64,000 bases of DNA, taken from Nectonema munidae (lineage: Eukaryota; Nematomorpha; Nectonematoida; Nectonematidae). The first letter of the stretch is position 1. The number at the start of each line of letters is the position of its first letter. Below are positions 29,301 to 36,130 of this stretch, one piece after another. Location of the stretch: NCBI GenBank assembly GCA_030549495.1, contig JAUIRK010000142.1, forward strand, positions 756,001-820,000, in the 5' to 3' direction. Under the pieces are notes generated by a model. That model made no database searches, was not told the origin of the DNA, and saw only the letters and a program-made list of their open reading frames with translations. Position numbers and translations under genes: made by a program.

Positions 29301-30962
29301 AAAAGTAAATTGGAAACCCCCAGCAAAAATTATTTTGCATTGGGATAGTAAAACTATGAAAACACTTCAAAATTCTGACCAAGAAGATAGAATTCCTGTT
29401 CTGATCTCAGGATGTGGTGGTATTAAACTGTTGGGTGTTCCTAGAATACAAAAGAAAACTATAGAACCAACTGGAGAAGGAATTGCTAAAGCATGCGTGG
29501 AGTTATTAGAAAAATGGAACTGCCAAAATGCTGTGAGAGGAATTGTCTTTAATACACCACCTTGTAATACGGATATAAAAACAGGAACATGTGTCTCACT
29601 TTAAAAAATGCTGAAAAAACCTTTATTGTGGTTTGCTTGTTGCCATCATATTGGAGAGATCGTTTTAACCAATGTCTGTAAAGCCCTAAAGATTGAACCA
29701 TCAAGGAGTTCTAACGTTTCTCTTTTTCAAAGATTTAAGTCTGACTTTTCACTTTTTGATCGTAAATTCCTGGAAATGATTAATGAAGTTGCAAGCTTCT
29801 GTAATCAAATAAAGTCAAAACATTTCATTAGAGAAGATTAATTAATCTTAATGCTTTTTATAGATATAAAGAAATTGACACTCTTTGTGCTACATCTGCT
29901 CATAACTCGACATTTTTGGTATTTAACAGAAGAACTTGTTCCAATTAGCTCGTTTAGTGACATACTGGAAACTTCAATAAAATGCGCAATCATAAAAAAT
30001 CTTAAACAAAAAAGCCAGCAAAGACTGAATTGGAAATTGAATGCATCATTTTTCCAACTTTGAACTTTTTGAAAAACTGTCAAAATATTTCTACTTTGGT
30101 TGGCTACGATTCTCGGATGTTCTTCCATTGATAATGTTATCGATGTGGCAGAGCGAGGAGTGAAGCTTTGTACAGATTACATTCCATTATTATCAAAAGA
30201 AGAGGAAACTTTTCAGCAAGTTTTATAAGTCGTTCAAAACAGTAGAGATGCCTTACCTAAGTCTAATTATAATTGGTTTTTAAAAGTTTAACTTTTGTTT
30301 AAAAATAGTAAAATAATATATATCTTTTTTCTGATCTTTTATTTACAGAAAGTTGATTTTGTGAAATATTATTAATACTCTAAGTTTATATAAAAGTGTG
30401 CCTAATGTAAACTTTGATAAAAATAATTTTCCTTTAGTTTTTAGCTATAAAAAGTATAGATACTGTAAATAAATAAGGTTGCGAGTTTTTTGAGTTAGTG
30501 AGGGCAACTGATACTCCCTAATATTGCCTTGTGATTGATTATTTTGTCAGCAAAATTTTATGATAATCATTCTGAAAAAAAAAGGTTATTTTTTAATACT
30601 TTGTAACAAAATGTCTTTTGCGACACATTGCCTCTACTTAAGGGAATGCAAATACAAGCTGAATTTAGAGCTTTTTGTGTTCAAGTTAGCACCAGAGCGA
30701 TCAAAAATTGACTTTAATAATATCAGTCAACAATCTCACTATTCAAAGTGTGTGAATTATAATAAAAAAGATCTAGACCAAAAATTCATCATTGAAGTTT
30801 GTGCATTTTGCCAAAAATTGTACATATCAAAATTTATTCATACCACAACGCCATCATCATCATCATCATCAGTTCATTTTTATTTTAGTTTTTGATCACT
30901 CGTATGCTGATTGCCCTAATTCTTCTCAATCAACGCAACAAACAACCATCGTCATGTTGTAA
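2131..30962 (+). CDS. CLIP1: CLIP-170/CLIP1-like microtubule plus-end tracking protein (12 exons)
   Basis: CLIP-170 binds growing microtubule ends and recruits dynactin. The exons 2131-2345, 6855-7158, 8230-8289, 12229-12327, 14790-14863, 15643-15730, 16804-16962, 17615-17812, 22139-22318, 24057-24203, 27394-27940 and 30889-30962 join with matching phases into 714 codons. Residues 24-89 are a CAP-Gly domain with the GKNDG motif at 62-66. Residues about 190-490 are heptad-rich coiled coil. [10 protein letters not shown] (567-576) is a CLIP signature. Residues 632-646 form a CX2CX5HX4C zinc knuckle and 686-699 a CX2CX4HX4C knuckle, as in CLIP-170. The protein is about half the vertebrate length, has one CAP-Gly rather than two, and ends in TTIVML instead of the family's acidic-aromatic tail. 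Exons upstream of ATG 2131, or skipped coiled-coil exons, remain possible. Confidence 0.88.
2346..5049 (+). other. CLIP1 intron 1, left part
   Basis: AT-rich intron sequence without a convincing exon. It includes a dispersed-repeat copy (3945-4165, listed separately) and a short ATC microsatellite near 3532-3543. No second CAP-Gly exon was found here on either strand. Confidence 0.5.
3945..4165 (+). repeat. Dispersed repeat Y, copy 1
   Basis: The stretch starting GCAGAATACACAAGTCAGG and running through ATATAATTTGAACAATCAAG recurs with moderate divergence at 22690-22800. The following TTTTGTTGATAAAACTT and ATTTCATTTGTGT recur at about 22990-23090. The family is unknown and no terminal repeats are visible. 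Confidence 0.5.
5050..6400 (-). mobile_element. hAT transposase remnant (ZBED5/SCAND3-like)
   Basis: On the minus strand the pieces lie in the order of a BED-type hAT transposase. A BED-finger start ([16 protein letters not shown]...CLLCSEVLA) lies near 6230-6395. The central [14 protein letters not shown]...[14 protein letters not shown] block lies near 5690-5960. The C-terminal dimerisation segment ([20 protein letters not shown]) lies near 5060-5200. Stops and frame changes separate the pieces, so it is dead. It sits antisense in CLIP1 intron 1. Its terminal repeats could not be fixed. Confidence 0.75.
6855..7158 (+). CDS. CLIP1: CLIP1-like exon 2: end of CAP-Gly and Ser-rich linker
   Basis: The acceptor TTTAG at 6854 opens in phase 2 and restores [18 protein letters not shown], the CAP-Gly C-terminus. 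A serine-rich basic linker follows, as in CLIPs. The exon is markedly more GC-rich than the DNA around it. The donor is GTT|GTGAGT, phase 0. Confidence 0.85.
7159..8229 (+). other. CLIP1 intron 2
   Basis: About 1.1 kb of AT-rich sequence. I see no exon, RNA gene or recognisable repeat in it. Confidence 0.5.
8230..8289 (+). CDS. CLIP1: CLIP1-like exon 3 (20 codons)
   Basis: A short exon between TTTAG and CTG|GTAAAG encodes [20 protein letters not shown] in phase 0 at both ends. No domain is visible. It is supported only by splice sites, phase and position, so it is less certain than its neighbours. Confidence 0.6.
8479..8616 (+). mobile_element. piggyBac-type MITE, copy 2
   Basis: Flanked by TTAA at 8479-8482 and 8613-8616. 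The inverted ends CCCATTAAGCCCC and CCCATTAAGTACC match, and the subterminal perfect palindrome TGTTCCCATTTGGGAACA is followed by the same CTTCGTCTGCTTTTTT core as copy 1. It is the best preserved copy of this subtype. Confidence 0.8.
8646..8790 (-). mobile_element. piggyBac-type MITE, copy 3 (second subtype, inverted)
   Basis: It begins only about 30 bp after copy 2, in opposite orientation, from a TTAG (an altered TTAA) at 8646 to TTAA at 8787-8790. The end GGTCACGAAGCGG and the palindromic TGTATCATATATCATATATGA define a second subtype. The core words CAGACGAAGG and AGACGATATTTATTAAAA are the reverse complement of those in copies 1 and 2. Confidence 0.75.
8791..9836 (+). other. CLIP1 intron 3, first part
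   Basis: AT-rich DNA with no exon or element I can name. The open frame at 9427-9621 is short, featureless and probably chance. Confidence 0.45.
9837..10420 (-). mobile_element. Mutator-like (MULE) transposase remnant
   Basis: The minus strand encodes [20 protein letters not shown], then [20 protein letters not shown] and [13 protein letters not shown]. This is the segment after the last catalytic residue in FLYWCH-associated Mutator-like transposases of invertebrates. Further upstream, fragments such as [10 protein letters not shown] resemble a FLYWCH finger. Several frame breaks make it non-functional. It lies antisense in CLIP1 intron 3. The assignment rests on remembered family motifs. 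Confidence 0.6.
10871..10945 (+). repeat. tRNA-derived SINE head
   Basis: The sequence starts GCGCCCGTGGCATCGTTGTT, which resembles a pol III A box (TGGCATCGTTGTTAGAC), and carries AGTTCGATTCC as a B box at tRNA-like spacing. It lacks a matching acceptor stem, so it is a SINE or pseudo-tRNA rather than a tRNA gene. Just upstream, TGCCCGTGGCT runs into an AAC microsatellite (10848-10870), which may be the edge of a second copy. Confidence 0.5.
11539..11840 (+). repeat. Recent 158-bp tandem duplication in CLIP1 intron 3
   Basis: The block starting GCGCACTAAATTTAATGGAC at 11539 is repeated from 11697, a period of 158 bp. The two units are almost identical (one clear patch differs, GGCTAATT against GGTTGATT), so the duplication is young compared with the surrounding elements. 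It has no coding content. Confidence 0.85.
12229..12327 (+). CDS. CLIP1: CLIP1-like exon 4: coiled coil
   Basis: Thirty-three codons between GCATAG and AGT|GTAAGA, phase 0 at both ends. The charged heptad pattern ([16 protein letters not shown]) fits the start of a coiled coil. Confidence 0.75.
12940..13580 (+). mobile_element. hAT transposase 5' fragment (ZBED/SCAND3-like)
   Basis: The plus strand encodes [20 protein letters not shown], then [20 protein letters not shown] and a broken KLKRH-type segment. This is the BED-finger N-terminus of SCAND3/ZBED5-like hAT transposases. Beyond 13170 only frame-shifted traces continue. CAGGGATTTCCAACCCTTGG at 12492-12511 resembles the left terminal repeat of this hAT group and may be its true end. 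It is a second lineage, distinct from the copy in intron 1. Confidence 0.65.
13581..14789 (+). other. CLIP1 intron 4, distal part
   Basis: AT-rich sequence between a hAT fragment and exon 5. No exon or terminal repeat is evident. The open frame at 14128-14319 carries no motif. Confidence 0.4.
14790..14863 (+). CDS. CLIP1: CLIP1-like exon 5: coiled coil
   Basis: After TTTTGCAG the exon encodes [20 protein letters not shown], a clear heptad run. It ends AAAAAA|GTAACA in phase 2. The donor is weak, but the phase is completed exactly by exon 6. Confidence 0.75.
15070..15145 (-). repeat. tRNA-derived SINE head (minus strand)
   Basis: Read on the minus strand, TGGCGGTTAGTTGGTTGATG fits a pol III A box and CAGTTCAATCCTCATG fits a B box about 45 bases later. 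The flanks do not pair into a tRNA acceptor stem. It lies in CLIP1 intron 5. Confidence 0.45.
15643..15730 (+). CDS. CLIP1: CLIP1-like exon 6: coiled coil
   Basis: The acceptor TATTTCAG and donor AAG|GTATGT are both strong. The exon begins with one base completing the lysine codon from exon 5, then encodes [20 protein letters not shown], a coiled-coil stretch. Confidence 0.8.
16065..16205 (-). mobile_element. piggyBac-type MITE, copy 4 (second subtype)
   Basis: Starts at TTAA 16065-16068 with CCCTTTCGTGAC and ends GGTCACGAAATGG before a degraded TTAT at 16202. The subterminal palindrome TGTATCATATATGATACA is perfect. The core is the same as copy 3, including CAGAAGATTCCTATACAAAA. It lies in CLIP1 intron 6. 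Confidence 0.8.
16804..16962 (+). CDS. CLIP1: CLIP1-like exon 7: coiled coil
   Basis: Fifty-three codons with pronounced heptads ([20 protein letters not shown]), phase 0 at both ends. The acceptor is CTTAAG and the donor AAG|GTTTTT, both below consensus. Confidence 0.75.
17615..17812 (+). CDS. CLIP1: CLIP1-like exon 8: coiled coil
   Basis: Sixty-six codons between CTTATAG and AAA|GTAATT, phase 0. It is rich in Lys, Glu, Asn and Gln with heptad spacing, and closes with a short Ser/Pro stretch that may break the coil. Confidence 0.75.
18230..18543 (-). mobile_element. Possible piggyBac-like transposase C-terminus
   Basis: The minus strand is open for over 100 codons and includes [19 protein letters not shown]. 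Paired CXXC motifs with a basic-aromatic middle like this are typical of the Cys-rich C-terminal domain of piggyBac-group transposases. The expected histidines after it are not visible. The presence of piggyBac MITEs in the same introns fits, but the assignment is tentative. It lies antisense in intron 8. Confidence 0.4.
19840..20660 (-). mobile_element. Decayed transposon-like protein, CQHHVLDL family
   Basis: Minus-strand fragments read [19 protein letters not shown] (about 20380-20450) and, downstream, [20 protein letters not shown] followed by KHVMDFL (about 20030-20110). I remember such proteins as multicopy, transposon-associated families in arthropods and cnidarians, but I cannot give a superfamily name. 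Stops and frame changes make it dead. It sits antisense in CLIP1 intron 8. Confidence 0.45.
20700..22138 (+). other. CLIP1 intron 8, distal part
   Basis: AT-rich DNA with long A/T runs. I see no exon, RNA gene or recognisable element. Confidence 0.45.
22139..22318 (+). CDS. CLIP1: CLIP1-like exon 9: coiled coil
   Basis: Sixty codons between TTTTTAG and TTG|GTAATA, phase 0. Regular heptads run throughout ([20 protein letters not shown]). It follows the longest intron of the gene, about 4.3 kb. Confidence 0.8.
22690..23090 (+). repeat. Dispersed repeat Y, copy 2, interrupted
   Basis: 22690-22800 matches 3945-4036 (GAATGCACAAGTTAGGAAAA against GAATACACAAGTCAGGAAAA). The second half of the match resumes near 22990. 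The intervening roughly 180 bp starts with a GTT microsatellite (GTTGTTGTTGTTGTTAGCCC), which looks like the tail of a minus-strand AAC-tailed retroposon inserted into the repeat. Confidence 0.45.
23710..23870 (+). repeat. tRNA-derived SINE
   Basis: GGGTTGGTTAGATGCTGG is a good A box and AGGGTTCGATCCCGC a canonical B box, spaced as in a tRNA. A GC-richer tail with CACCCCGGGGTACCTTTACC follows. The block stands out from the AT-rich intron 9 by composition. The anticodon arm does not fold as a functional tRNA. Confidence 0.6.
24057..24203 (+). CDS. CLIP1: CLIP1-like exon 10: end of coil and Ser/Thr-rich hinge
   Basis: Forty-nine codons between TTGAAAG and AAG|GTGAGC, phase 0. A short last heptad run is followed by a Ser/Thr/Pro-rich segment without predicted structure. 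The donor is strong and the acceptor poor. Confidence 0.75.
24455..26400 (+). mobile_element. LINE reverse-transcriptase remnant carrying a CLIP1 exon piece
   Basis: Plus-strand pieces follow the order of an endonuclease-type LINE. The pre-RT linker reads [20 protein letters not shown] (about 24500). The RT start reads [19 protein letters not shown] (about 24960), then [11 protein letters not shown] and the equivalent of LEKAFDR near 25380, then a late segment like [17 protein letters not shown] (about 26050-26100). Many stops make it inactive. It is in sense orientation in CLIP1 intron 10. Between linker and RT start lies 24784-24960, which is not LINE sequence but a copy of part of CLIP1 exon 11. 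Confidence 0.75.
24784..24960 (+). pseudogene. CLIP1: Copy of part of CLIP1 exon 11 embedded in a LINE
   Basis: This 177-bp segment matches 27402-27575 at roughly seven bases in eight: [16 protein letters not shown] against [16 protein letters not shown], and [16 protein letters not shown] against [16 protein letters not shown]. The similarity starts eight bases inside exon 11 and stops at CTTCTTGAA, with no intron sequence on either side. It has an in-frame TGA and a 3-base length difference. The acceptor is missing, so it should not be spliced in. Confidence 0.85.
26480..26830 (+). mobile_element. LINE 3' coding-end fragment
   Basis: [27 protein letters not shown] and, after a frame change, [19 protein letters not shown] are the usual C-terminal motifs of the LINE family above. 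It may be the 3' end of the same insertion or a second copy, because the preceding copy already contains similar tail motifs near 26300. Confidence 0.6.
26831..27393 (+). other. CLIP1 intron 10, distal part
   Basis: AT-rich intron with long A/T runs and a short TAGT repeat (27294-27307). Nothing else is recognised before the exon 11 acceptor. Confidence 0.4.
27394..27940 (+). CDS. CLIP1: CLIP1-like exon 11: C-terminal coil and first zinc knuckle
   Basis: The largest exon (547 nt, phase 0 in, phase 1 out) carries an acidic linker, the signature [10 protein letters not shown], then [18 protein letters not shown], which matches the first CLIP-170 zinc knuckle, and HHGSRG before the second CX2C pair. 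Reading on past 27940 would meet a stop at 27958 and lose the second knuckle, so the GATG|GTTTGT donor is preferred. Confidence 0.85.
28820..30260 (+). mobile_element. Decayed DNA transposon, AERGVKL family (copy A)
   Basis: The longest frame (28978-29604) encodes [16 protein letters not shown], then [20 protein letters not shown] and [16 protein letters not shown] second frame gives [20 protein letters not shown]. Downstream lies [20 protein letters not shown]. The same ordered motifs occur in the minus-strand copy at the right edge (FDTTASNTG, RGVKLVEEFN). This is a multicopy transposon-encoded protein known to me from cnidarian and arthropod genomes, with superfamily unassigned. The acidic residue of FDTT is replaced by Asn here and at least one stop splits the gene. 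It lies in CLIP1 intron 11. Confidence 0.65.
30889..30962 (+). CDS. CLIP1: CLIP1-like exon 12: second zinc knuckle and stop
   Basis: A TTTATTTTAG acceptor opens in phase 1. Joined to exon 11 it reads [14 protein letters not shown], a CX2CX4HX4C knuckle with the same spacing as the second CLIP-170 knuckle, then [15 protein letters not shown] and TAA. The match of phase, spacing and key residues makes chance unlikely. AATAAA at 31386-31391 is a possible polyadenylation signal. Confidence 0.8.
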
Positions 30963-33084
30963 AAAGGATGTTATCTCTTTCATCTCGTCCGTCTCTTCAA
31001 TTGTAATCTCTGTCTTGGGCATCTTCTTTAAAAGAGTTGTTCTTCAAGCGAAAAAATCATTTTATTTATTTAAAACTTTTTATTTTAACGTATTCAAGCA
31101 TAAAAATTTGTTTATTTTACCGCGATCCATATTTTTTATTTAGAGAGAAAATGAAATCTTTGATTATAAACATATTGATTGATGGCGGATAAAATTTATC
31201 AACTTGGAAATTTACATGTATGCACATATGTTATCACCTGCATAATGCATTTAGGGATAGCTTTTATTTCACTAATATAATATTGTCTTTGTATGATGCC
31301 TGTTCCAATATTTACACGTTTCATTTCTTATTTTATTCCAAACAATTCATAGTAATAATAACAAGAAGAATTATCATTTTATTCAAATAAATTATTACTT
31401 ATTTTTCACATATATTCTGCTATTTCCAGAAGACACAGTAGTGAATCTGTCAAGGACGCATCATTGGAAGAAGGAATAAGGTATAAGTTTTAATGGGTAA
31501 GGAATTAAGTTTTCTAGAAGGAATATGCTATTCCATTTTATGTCAATATAAATTGTGGTTATAAGCTCTGCAAGCATGCATTAACAAATTTCCATAGGTA
31601 TGATGTTCCTATTGGTAATGATTTTGATATGAAATCTTTATTATTTTTGAGGATATGTATCCTATATCTTACCCTATGCACAATGAATAGATTAATTTTA
31701 AAAGTGAATCATGATTTAACCGCTATATTGCGCCTAACATGACAGTTGAATCCTAATTTTATTCAAGCTTTTGAATTGTTGAGAAAGATAAGTTTTACCA
31801 TTTTTTCGTATTTCAAATGATCTAATTCTGCTTTGTTTCAGAGTTTTGCTTTGACTTGCCCAGTAATAATATTCAATTTTTCTTCTTTTAATATTCCTTA
31901 AAAAACAGTAAACTTTGCCTGCTATAGTGTAAATAAAAAGTACTCACCTAAAAATGCTTACTAACGGTTTTCTTGAAGCTATGCAACATAAACAAACGTA
32001 GATGCGTTCACTTATGCGCATATATTTTATATCTATAAGTGTAATATAATCAGTAAGTCGCGCTATATCGTAGCTCGCATAAATCGATAGCAGGGTGTGA
32101 AATGTTCAGTGCAGCACACTCAACAAACTATAATTTATAAACCGTAGAGGCCTCGCTATATGATGATGATCATTCGTACATTAACGAATTGGAACGATTG
32201 TTTCTCGTTAAAATATTTGGAGGATGGTATGGTGACATGACTAAAATTTGATGAAGTTTGCAAAGTGGTGTGATGAGTAATTTATAATGATAAAATGTCA
32301 AGTGATTTTAAAAAATTCCGAAAACTATATATATATATACGATCATTCAAAGGCATCATTTTTCAAAGTTTAATAAAAACTTTATTTTTCATCTGATTTA
32401 CTATTATATCAAATCTCAACTTGTCTGATGACTGATAGGTAATGTTTTTCTTGTAAAAGCTTCAAAGATTTACATATATAGGTAGGCTGGCAAAGTTTTG
32501 TGTTTGGTAGTGCCAATGACTCCTGATGTAAGTTTTCGCTTATTTTGGGCTTGTTAACCTTCTTCAATTCTCTTGCATTCTTTATGTGATTTTTCTTCGG
32601 TGCAGTCAGTTCTGTGATCTTTCGTTTCAATATCTTCTTTATAGCATCCTTTTTTACTGTAACTTATTGACTTGCTCTTTATATTCCTCACCCAAAATAG
32701 TTTTCTTTAGTTTTTATTGATTCCTACTATCCCCTGCTTCAATTTATCTTGTGCAGATGTCTTTGTATCTCTGTTTAGAATAGAAACATTAACATAGCAT
32801 TTTATTCCCAAACAGCCTTTCTTTTATGTCTCCACAATTTGTTTTGCGAGTATATCACAACCACTAAATAGGTCCATTTGCCTTACCTGATATTTTCTCT
32901 ACTTCAGCTCCTAGATCACTCGCTTATAGCTTCTGTTTGGAGCTTTCACGCCACCTCAGTATACATTGCATTTCTTCTTAACTCTAAACGTTGACTTTAG
33001 AGCTTCTTGTAATAACGTTTGTACACGATCAAGCTGTGATGAGTTTATATTAAAGCAAAGATACACATGTCAAAATAGACAATT
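30963..33084. other. Downstream of CLIP1, no gene recognised
   Basis: This includes the presumed CLIP1 3' UTR and AT-rich DNA. A minus-strand open frame (32409-32630) has a lysine-rich product without a motif. A splice-like block at 31430-31480 was considered and rejected. Confidence 0.4.
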
Positions 33085-33960
33085 CAATCTCTAAGAAATT
33101 GGAAATAGAGATAGGTTTGCATCAAGCCCTTTTTTTTAACGTTATCATGGACGAAATTCTTAGAGATATAGTTCAAGAAGATATGAGTGAGATCTTATCC
33201 GCTGACATATTTTGTAGAGTCATATATATATATCCTTGGGGTAAAAGAGTTCAAAGGAACTCAATTCTTTGTGTAAGCTGTAATAAATAGGTGCATAAAA
33301 AATGTACTCATATCAAAAGTAGTTTGTGCAAAGTCTTAACTTTTAATTACAACACTTGCTTAAATGTGGAACCCCTTAACTCAACCGAAGAAGAAAATAT
33401 AGAAGAGAAAGTAAATAAATTCTGTTGTTTAGGAGAGGTTTTAAATAACATTGGAAGTATTGAAAACTCTCTAGAAAACCTAAGATTTAAATCCTTAAGT
33501 AGTATTTTGTGTAATCAAAGTTTTTCTTTAAAATTGTTAGATTATTTATACAAAAGCTGCGTTACATCTAGTTTATTAATGGAAGTCAAAACTGTCCTTT
33601 AAAAGAAACAGAAAAAAGAAAACTAAACACTACTGAAATGAGAATGTTGCAACCTTTACAAAGCAAAATTTTAAGTCAAAAGTTAACAATGAAGAATTAA
33701 GAAAACTTTGCGATGTTAATAAAATCAATTCCGCAATTGGAATACAAAGATTGAAGTGGTTCGGCCACATAATGAGAAGACCCAAAAAAGAGTTTATTAA
33801 AAAAATTCACGAAGAAACTTGGAAAAATATGATTGAAAAAGATCTGTTAAAAAGAGGACTAAAAGTTGGGCAAGAGCATAACAGACAAGAATGGAGAAAA
33901 GAGCTGAATAAATTGTTTCATCCATCATTGTAACCTCGGGCTGGACCCTATCGGTTAAAA
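33085..33960 (+). mobile_element. LINE 3' fragment
   Basis: The segments EIGLHQALFFNVIMDEIL (the RT VHQGS region), then WVHKKCT-like HKKCTHIKSSLCKVL after a Cys pair, NKFCCLGEVLNNIGSIENSL, and RLKWFGHIMRRPKKEF follow the order of the last part of an endonuclease-type LINE with a small zinc-binding segment. The coding end is followed by a GGGCTGGACCCTATCGG hairpin-like 3' tail. An internal deletion joins the RT core to the tail. It is the same general family as the copy at 24455. Confidence 0.75.
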
Positions 33961-34824
33961 CGATTATTATTTTTATTTACGTATTCTATTATCTGAAATA
34001 ATTCTTTCCTCAATTAGGTGGACCACTTTTAAGTCTCTATCTATTAAAATTTTTTGTAAAAAAATATCTATTATAGCTCTGAAACTTCTTGTTTTTAAAA
34101 CTTTTCACAATTTGCAGTCTCGAATATTGGTATGACAGTTCCCTAATTTTCTTTATTTCATTCATATACATGTCAAAACTGAATAGATTTATACACACTT
34201 AATCTATTCATTTGAAATGAAAAAACAGCATCTTTTTACAATTAAATCCGTGATAAATTCACAATAAAATATCACGCTCCTAATTTTGACTCATCAAATT
34301 TAAAATTGGTGTTCTTATGGTGCAAGGGCTCATGCTAAAATTTGAAAACGTCCATTCCTAAAAATTTTAAATATTAATAAAATTGGATTTGGCTAGCATA
34401 TAAAAAATAAAAACGTTAACATGTCCAAAGTTTAGAATTGAGTTGGGATAACGACAACGAAGCTAAATTTTTGAAATTTAACGACAAAGATAAGAATACA
34501 TTTTTGCGTTAGCGATTGTTTCGATTTCCTTGTACATGTTTTAACATTCAGTGTTATAAAAGAGTATAAAATCAAGGTGGATATATATTTATCCATGACT
34601 TCTATACTTTATGAACCTTTTTTGTTTTTAATTCCAAATTTAATGTATAATTCTACTCAAGCATTCATCATTTCAATGTCATATTAATAAAAATCTAAGA
34701 AGACTTCTACTAAATAATGTTTTTCGATAAAAATTTCCACTACCAATAGAATTTTTTAAAAAAAATCCTAACTTTTTTTTTATTAAGTAAGTTTTACCAC
34801 CCTTCCCCTTCCCGCTCGCCCAAG
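33961..34824. other. AT-rich spacer
   Basis: No exon, repeat end or RNA gene recognised. It runs up to the abrupt G-rich tract. Confidence 0.4.
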
Positions 34825-34960
34825 GAGAAGGGTGGGGGGGGGGGGGGGGGGGTGTGGATATAAGGGGGGGGGGGGGGGATTGTTTTGTGTTATGGGTTGT
34901 TTTGGGGGGGGGGGGGGTTTGTTTTTTTTGGTTAGGGGTGGGGGGGGGTTTTTTATAAGA
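34825..34960 (+). repeat. G-rich low-complexity tract
   Basis: Several runs of 8 to 18 G, separated by T-rich gaps, lie on one strand in an otherwise AT-rich region. Such runs could form G-quadruplexes. Long homopolymers are also where sequencing and assembly fail, so the exact length should not be trusted. It marks the truncated 3' edge of the LINE fragment that follows on the minus strand. Confidence 0.7.
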
Positions 34961-34984
34961 GAAAAGAAAAGAGTTTGGTGGGTG

Positions 34985-36130
34985 ATCTATTATGAAAAAA
35001 ATGGCAGCGTCTTAGAAGATCTTGGCGATGAAAAGAGAAGAGGGTCTATGAGAAGTAGCCATAGCATATCGGAGATACATGCTCCTTGGGGTGTCAAGAG
35101 GGTTAACTTATGCATGCAAATGGAGGCCGCCCGATGTTGGAAGATGAGAAAGCGGTTTGAAATTTATCAACGGAATGCTTAGCTGAATTGAAAACGTTGT
35201 CCATGTCTAGGAAAATTGTAGAAGAAGTATTCTGAGAAGAAAGAGATGAGTCGACGTTCTTAGTTTGTCGAGATAGAGCAGTTTCTGTAGTTTTGTTAGG
35301 AAGGTATGGGAATTGCGTGTGATGGATGAGGTTACGGGAAAAAACATAGTAGACTAGTCGTTTGCAAATGATTTTTTCTAAAAGTTGCCTAGAATGCGTA
35401 GAAGAGTGATTGGTCACCAATTTTGAATGAAGCTTGAATCTTTATTGGGTTTAGGAATGAGCGTAAACTTACCAATTTTTCAAATATTAGGAAAATGTGA
35501 GAAGGCATGCATTGAAAATATAAAGTAGATATTATTGATTCTTAAGGTGTTTGGGTGAGATAAGATCGAAGCTAGATTGAGAATTTGTTTTGTGATAATT
35601 TACTACTGTGTTTAATTCATTTAGTGTGATGCGAGGAAGGGTAGGATTTTGGATATGATATCTGTTCTCAAATTATATTGTGGAAGTTTCGAGTGTGAAG
35701 GAAAGATTGACGATAGAAATGCAGGGTTATAGTAGGTGGTATATTCGGTTGAGCAGGGAAGTATTGAATCAGGGGCAGTAAAAAAGTTTTCCTTTTTAGT
35801 ATTTGCGGTGTGTATTCTTTTAGGCAGCAGAGTGGATAAAGATGGTTGAAGGGATGGGGAATTTTTTTAAGATTTTGATGATGCCCTTTAATTTTTTTAA
35901 CAGGTTCAGTTCGGGTGTCCAGAAATAGTTGTGTCTTCTTTTGAAAATGGAGTGATTGAAGTTAAGGATAAGATGGAATGTAAAACGTGATAATTGAGAG
36001 ATAATGCAGCTGAGTTGTTGATAGTGTTGAGACACGTGAACCAGTGTCTGGTGTTTCGTTTTGGGTGTTGTTATAGCTTTTGATAGTTGTAGCGTTCATG
36101 TGAAGATGAAAGGTTATGAAGGAGTCATCT
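34985..36130 (-). mobile_element. Jockey/CR1-group LINE fragment
   Basis: Minus strand: FWTPELNLLKKLKGIIKILK (pre-RT linker), LPRITLNELNTVVNYHKTNS, LLEKIICKRLVYYV, STIFLDMDNVFNSAK (RT motif with the first catalytic Asp), and TPQGACISDMLWLLLID (the G-V-P-Q-G region). It is truncated at the G-rich tract, has several frame breaks and is inactive. Confidence 0.7.

Noticed and set aside
31430-31479. Splice-like block (TATTTCCAG acceptor, AAG|GTATAAGT donor) considered as the last CLIP1 exon
   Set aside because: In the phase required it gives no knuckle residues. The exon at 30889 gives the expected CX2CX4HX4C knuckle in phase.
34832-35182. Open frame with a glycine-rich N-terminus
   Set aside because: The glycines come from the poly-G tract, and the rest is antisense to LINE reverse transcriptase.
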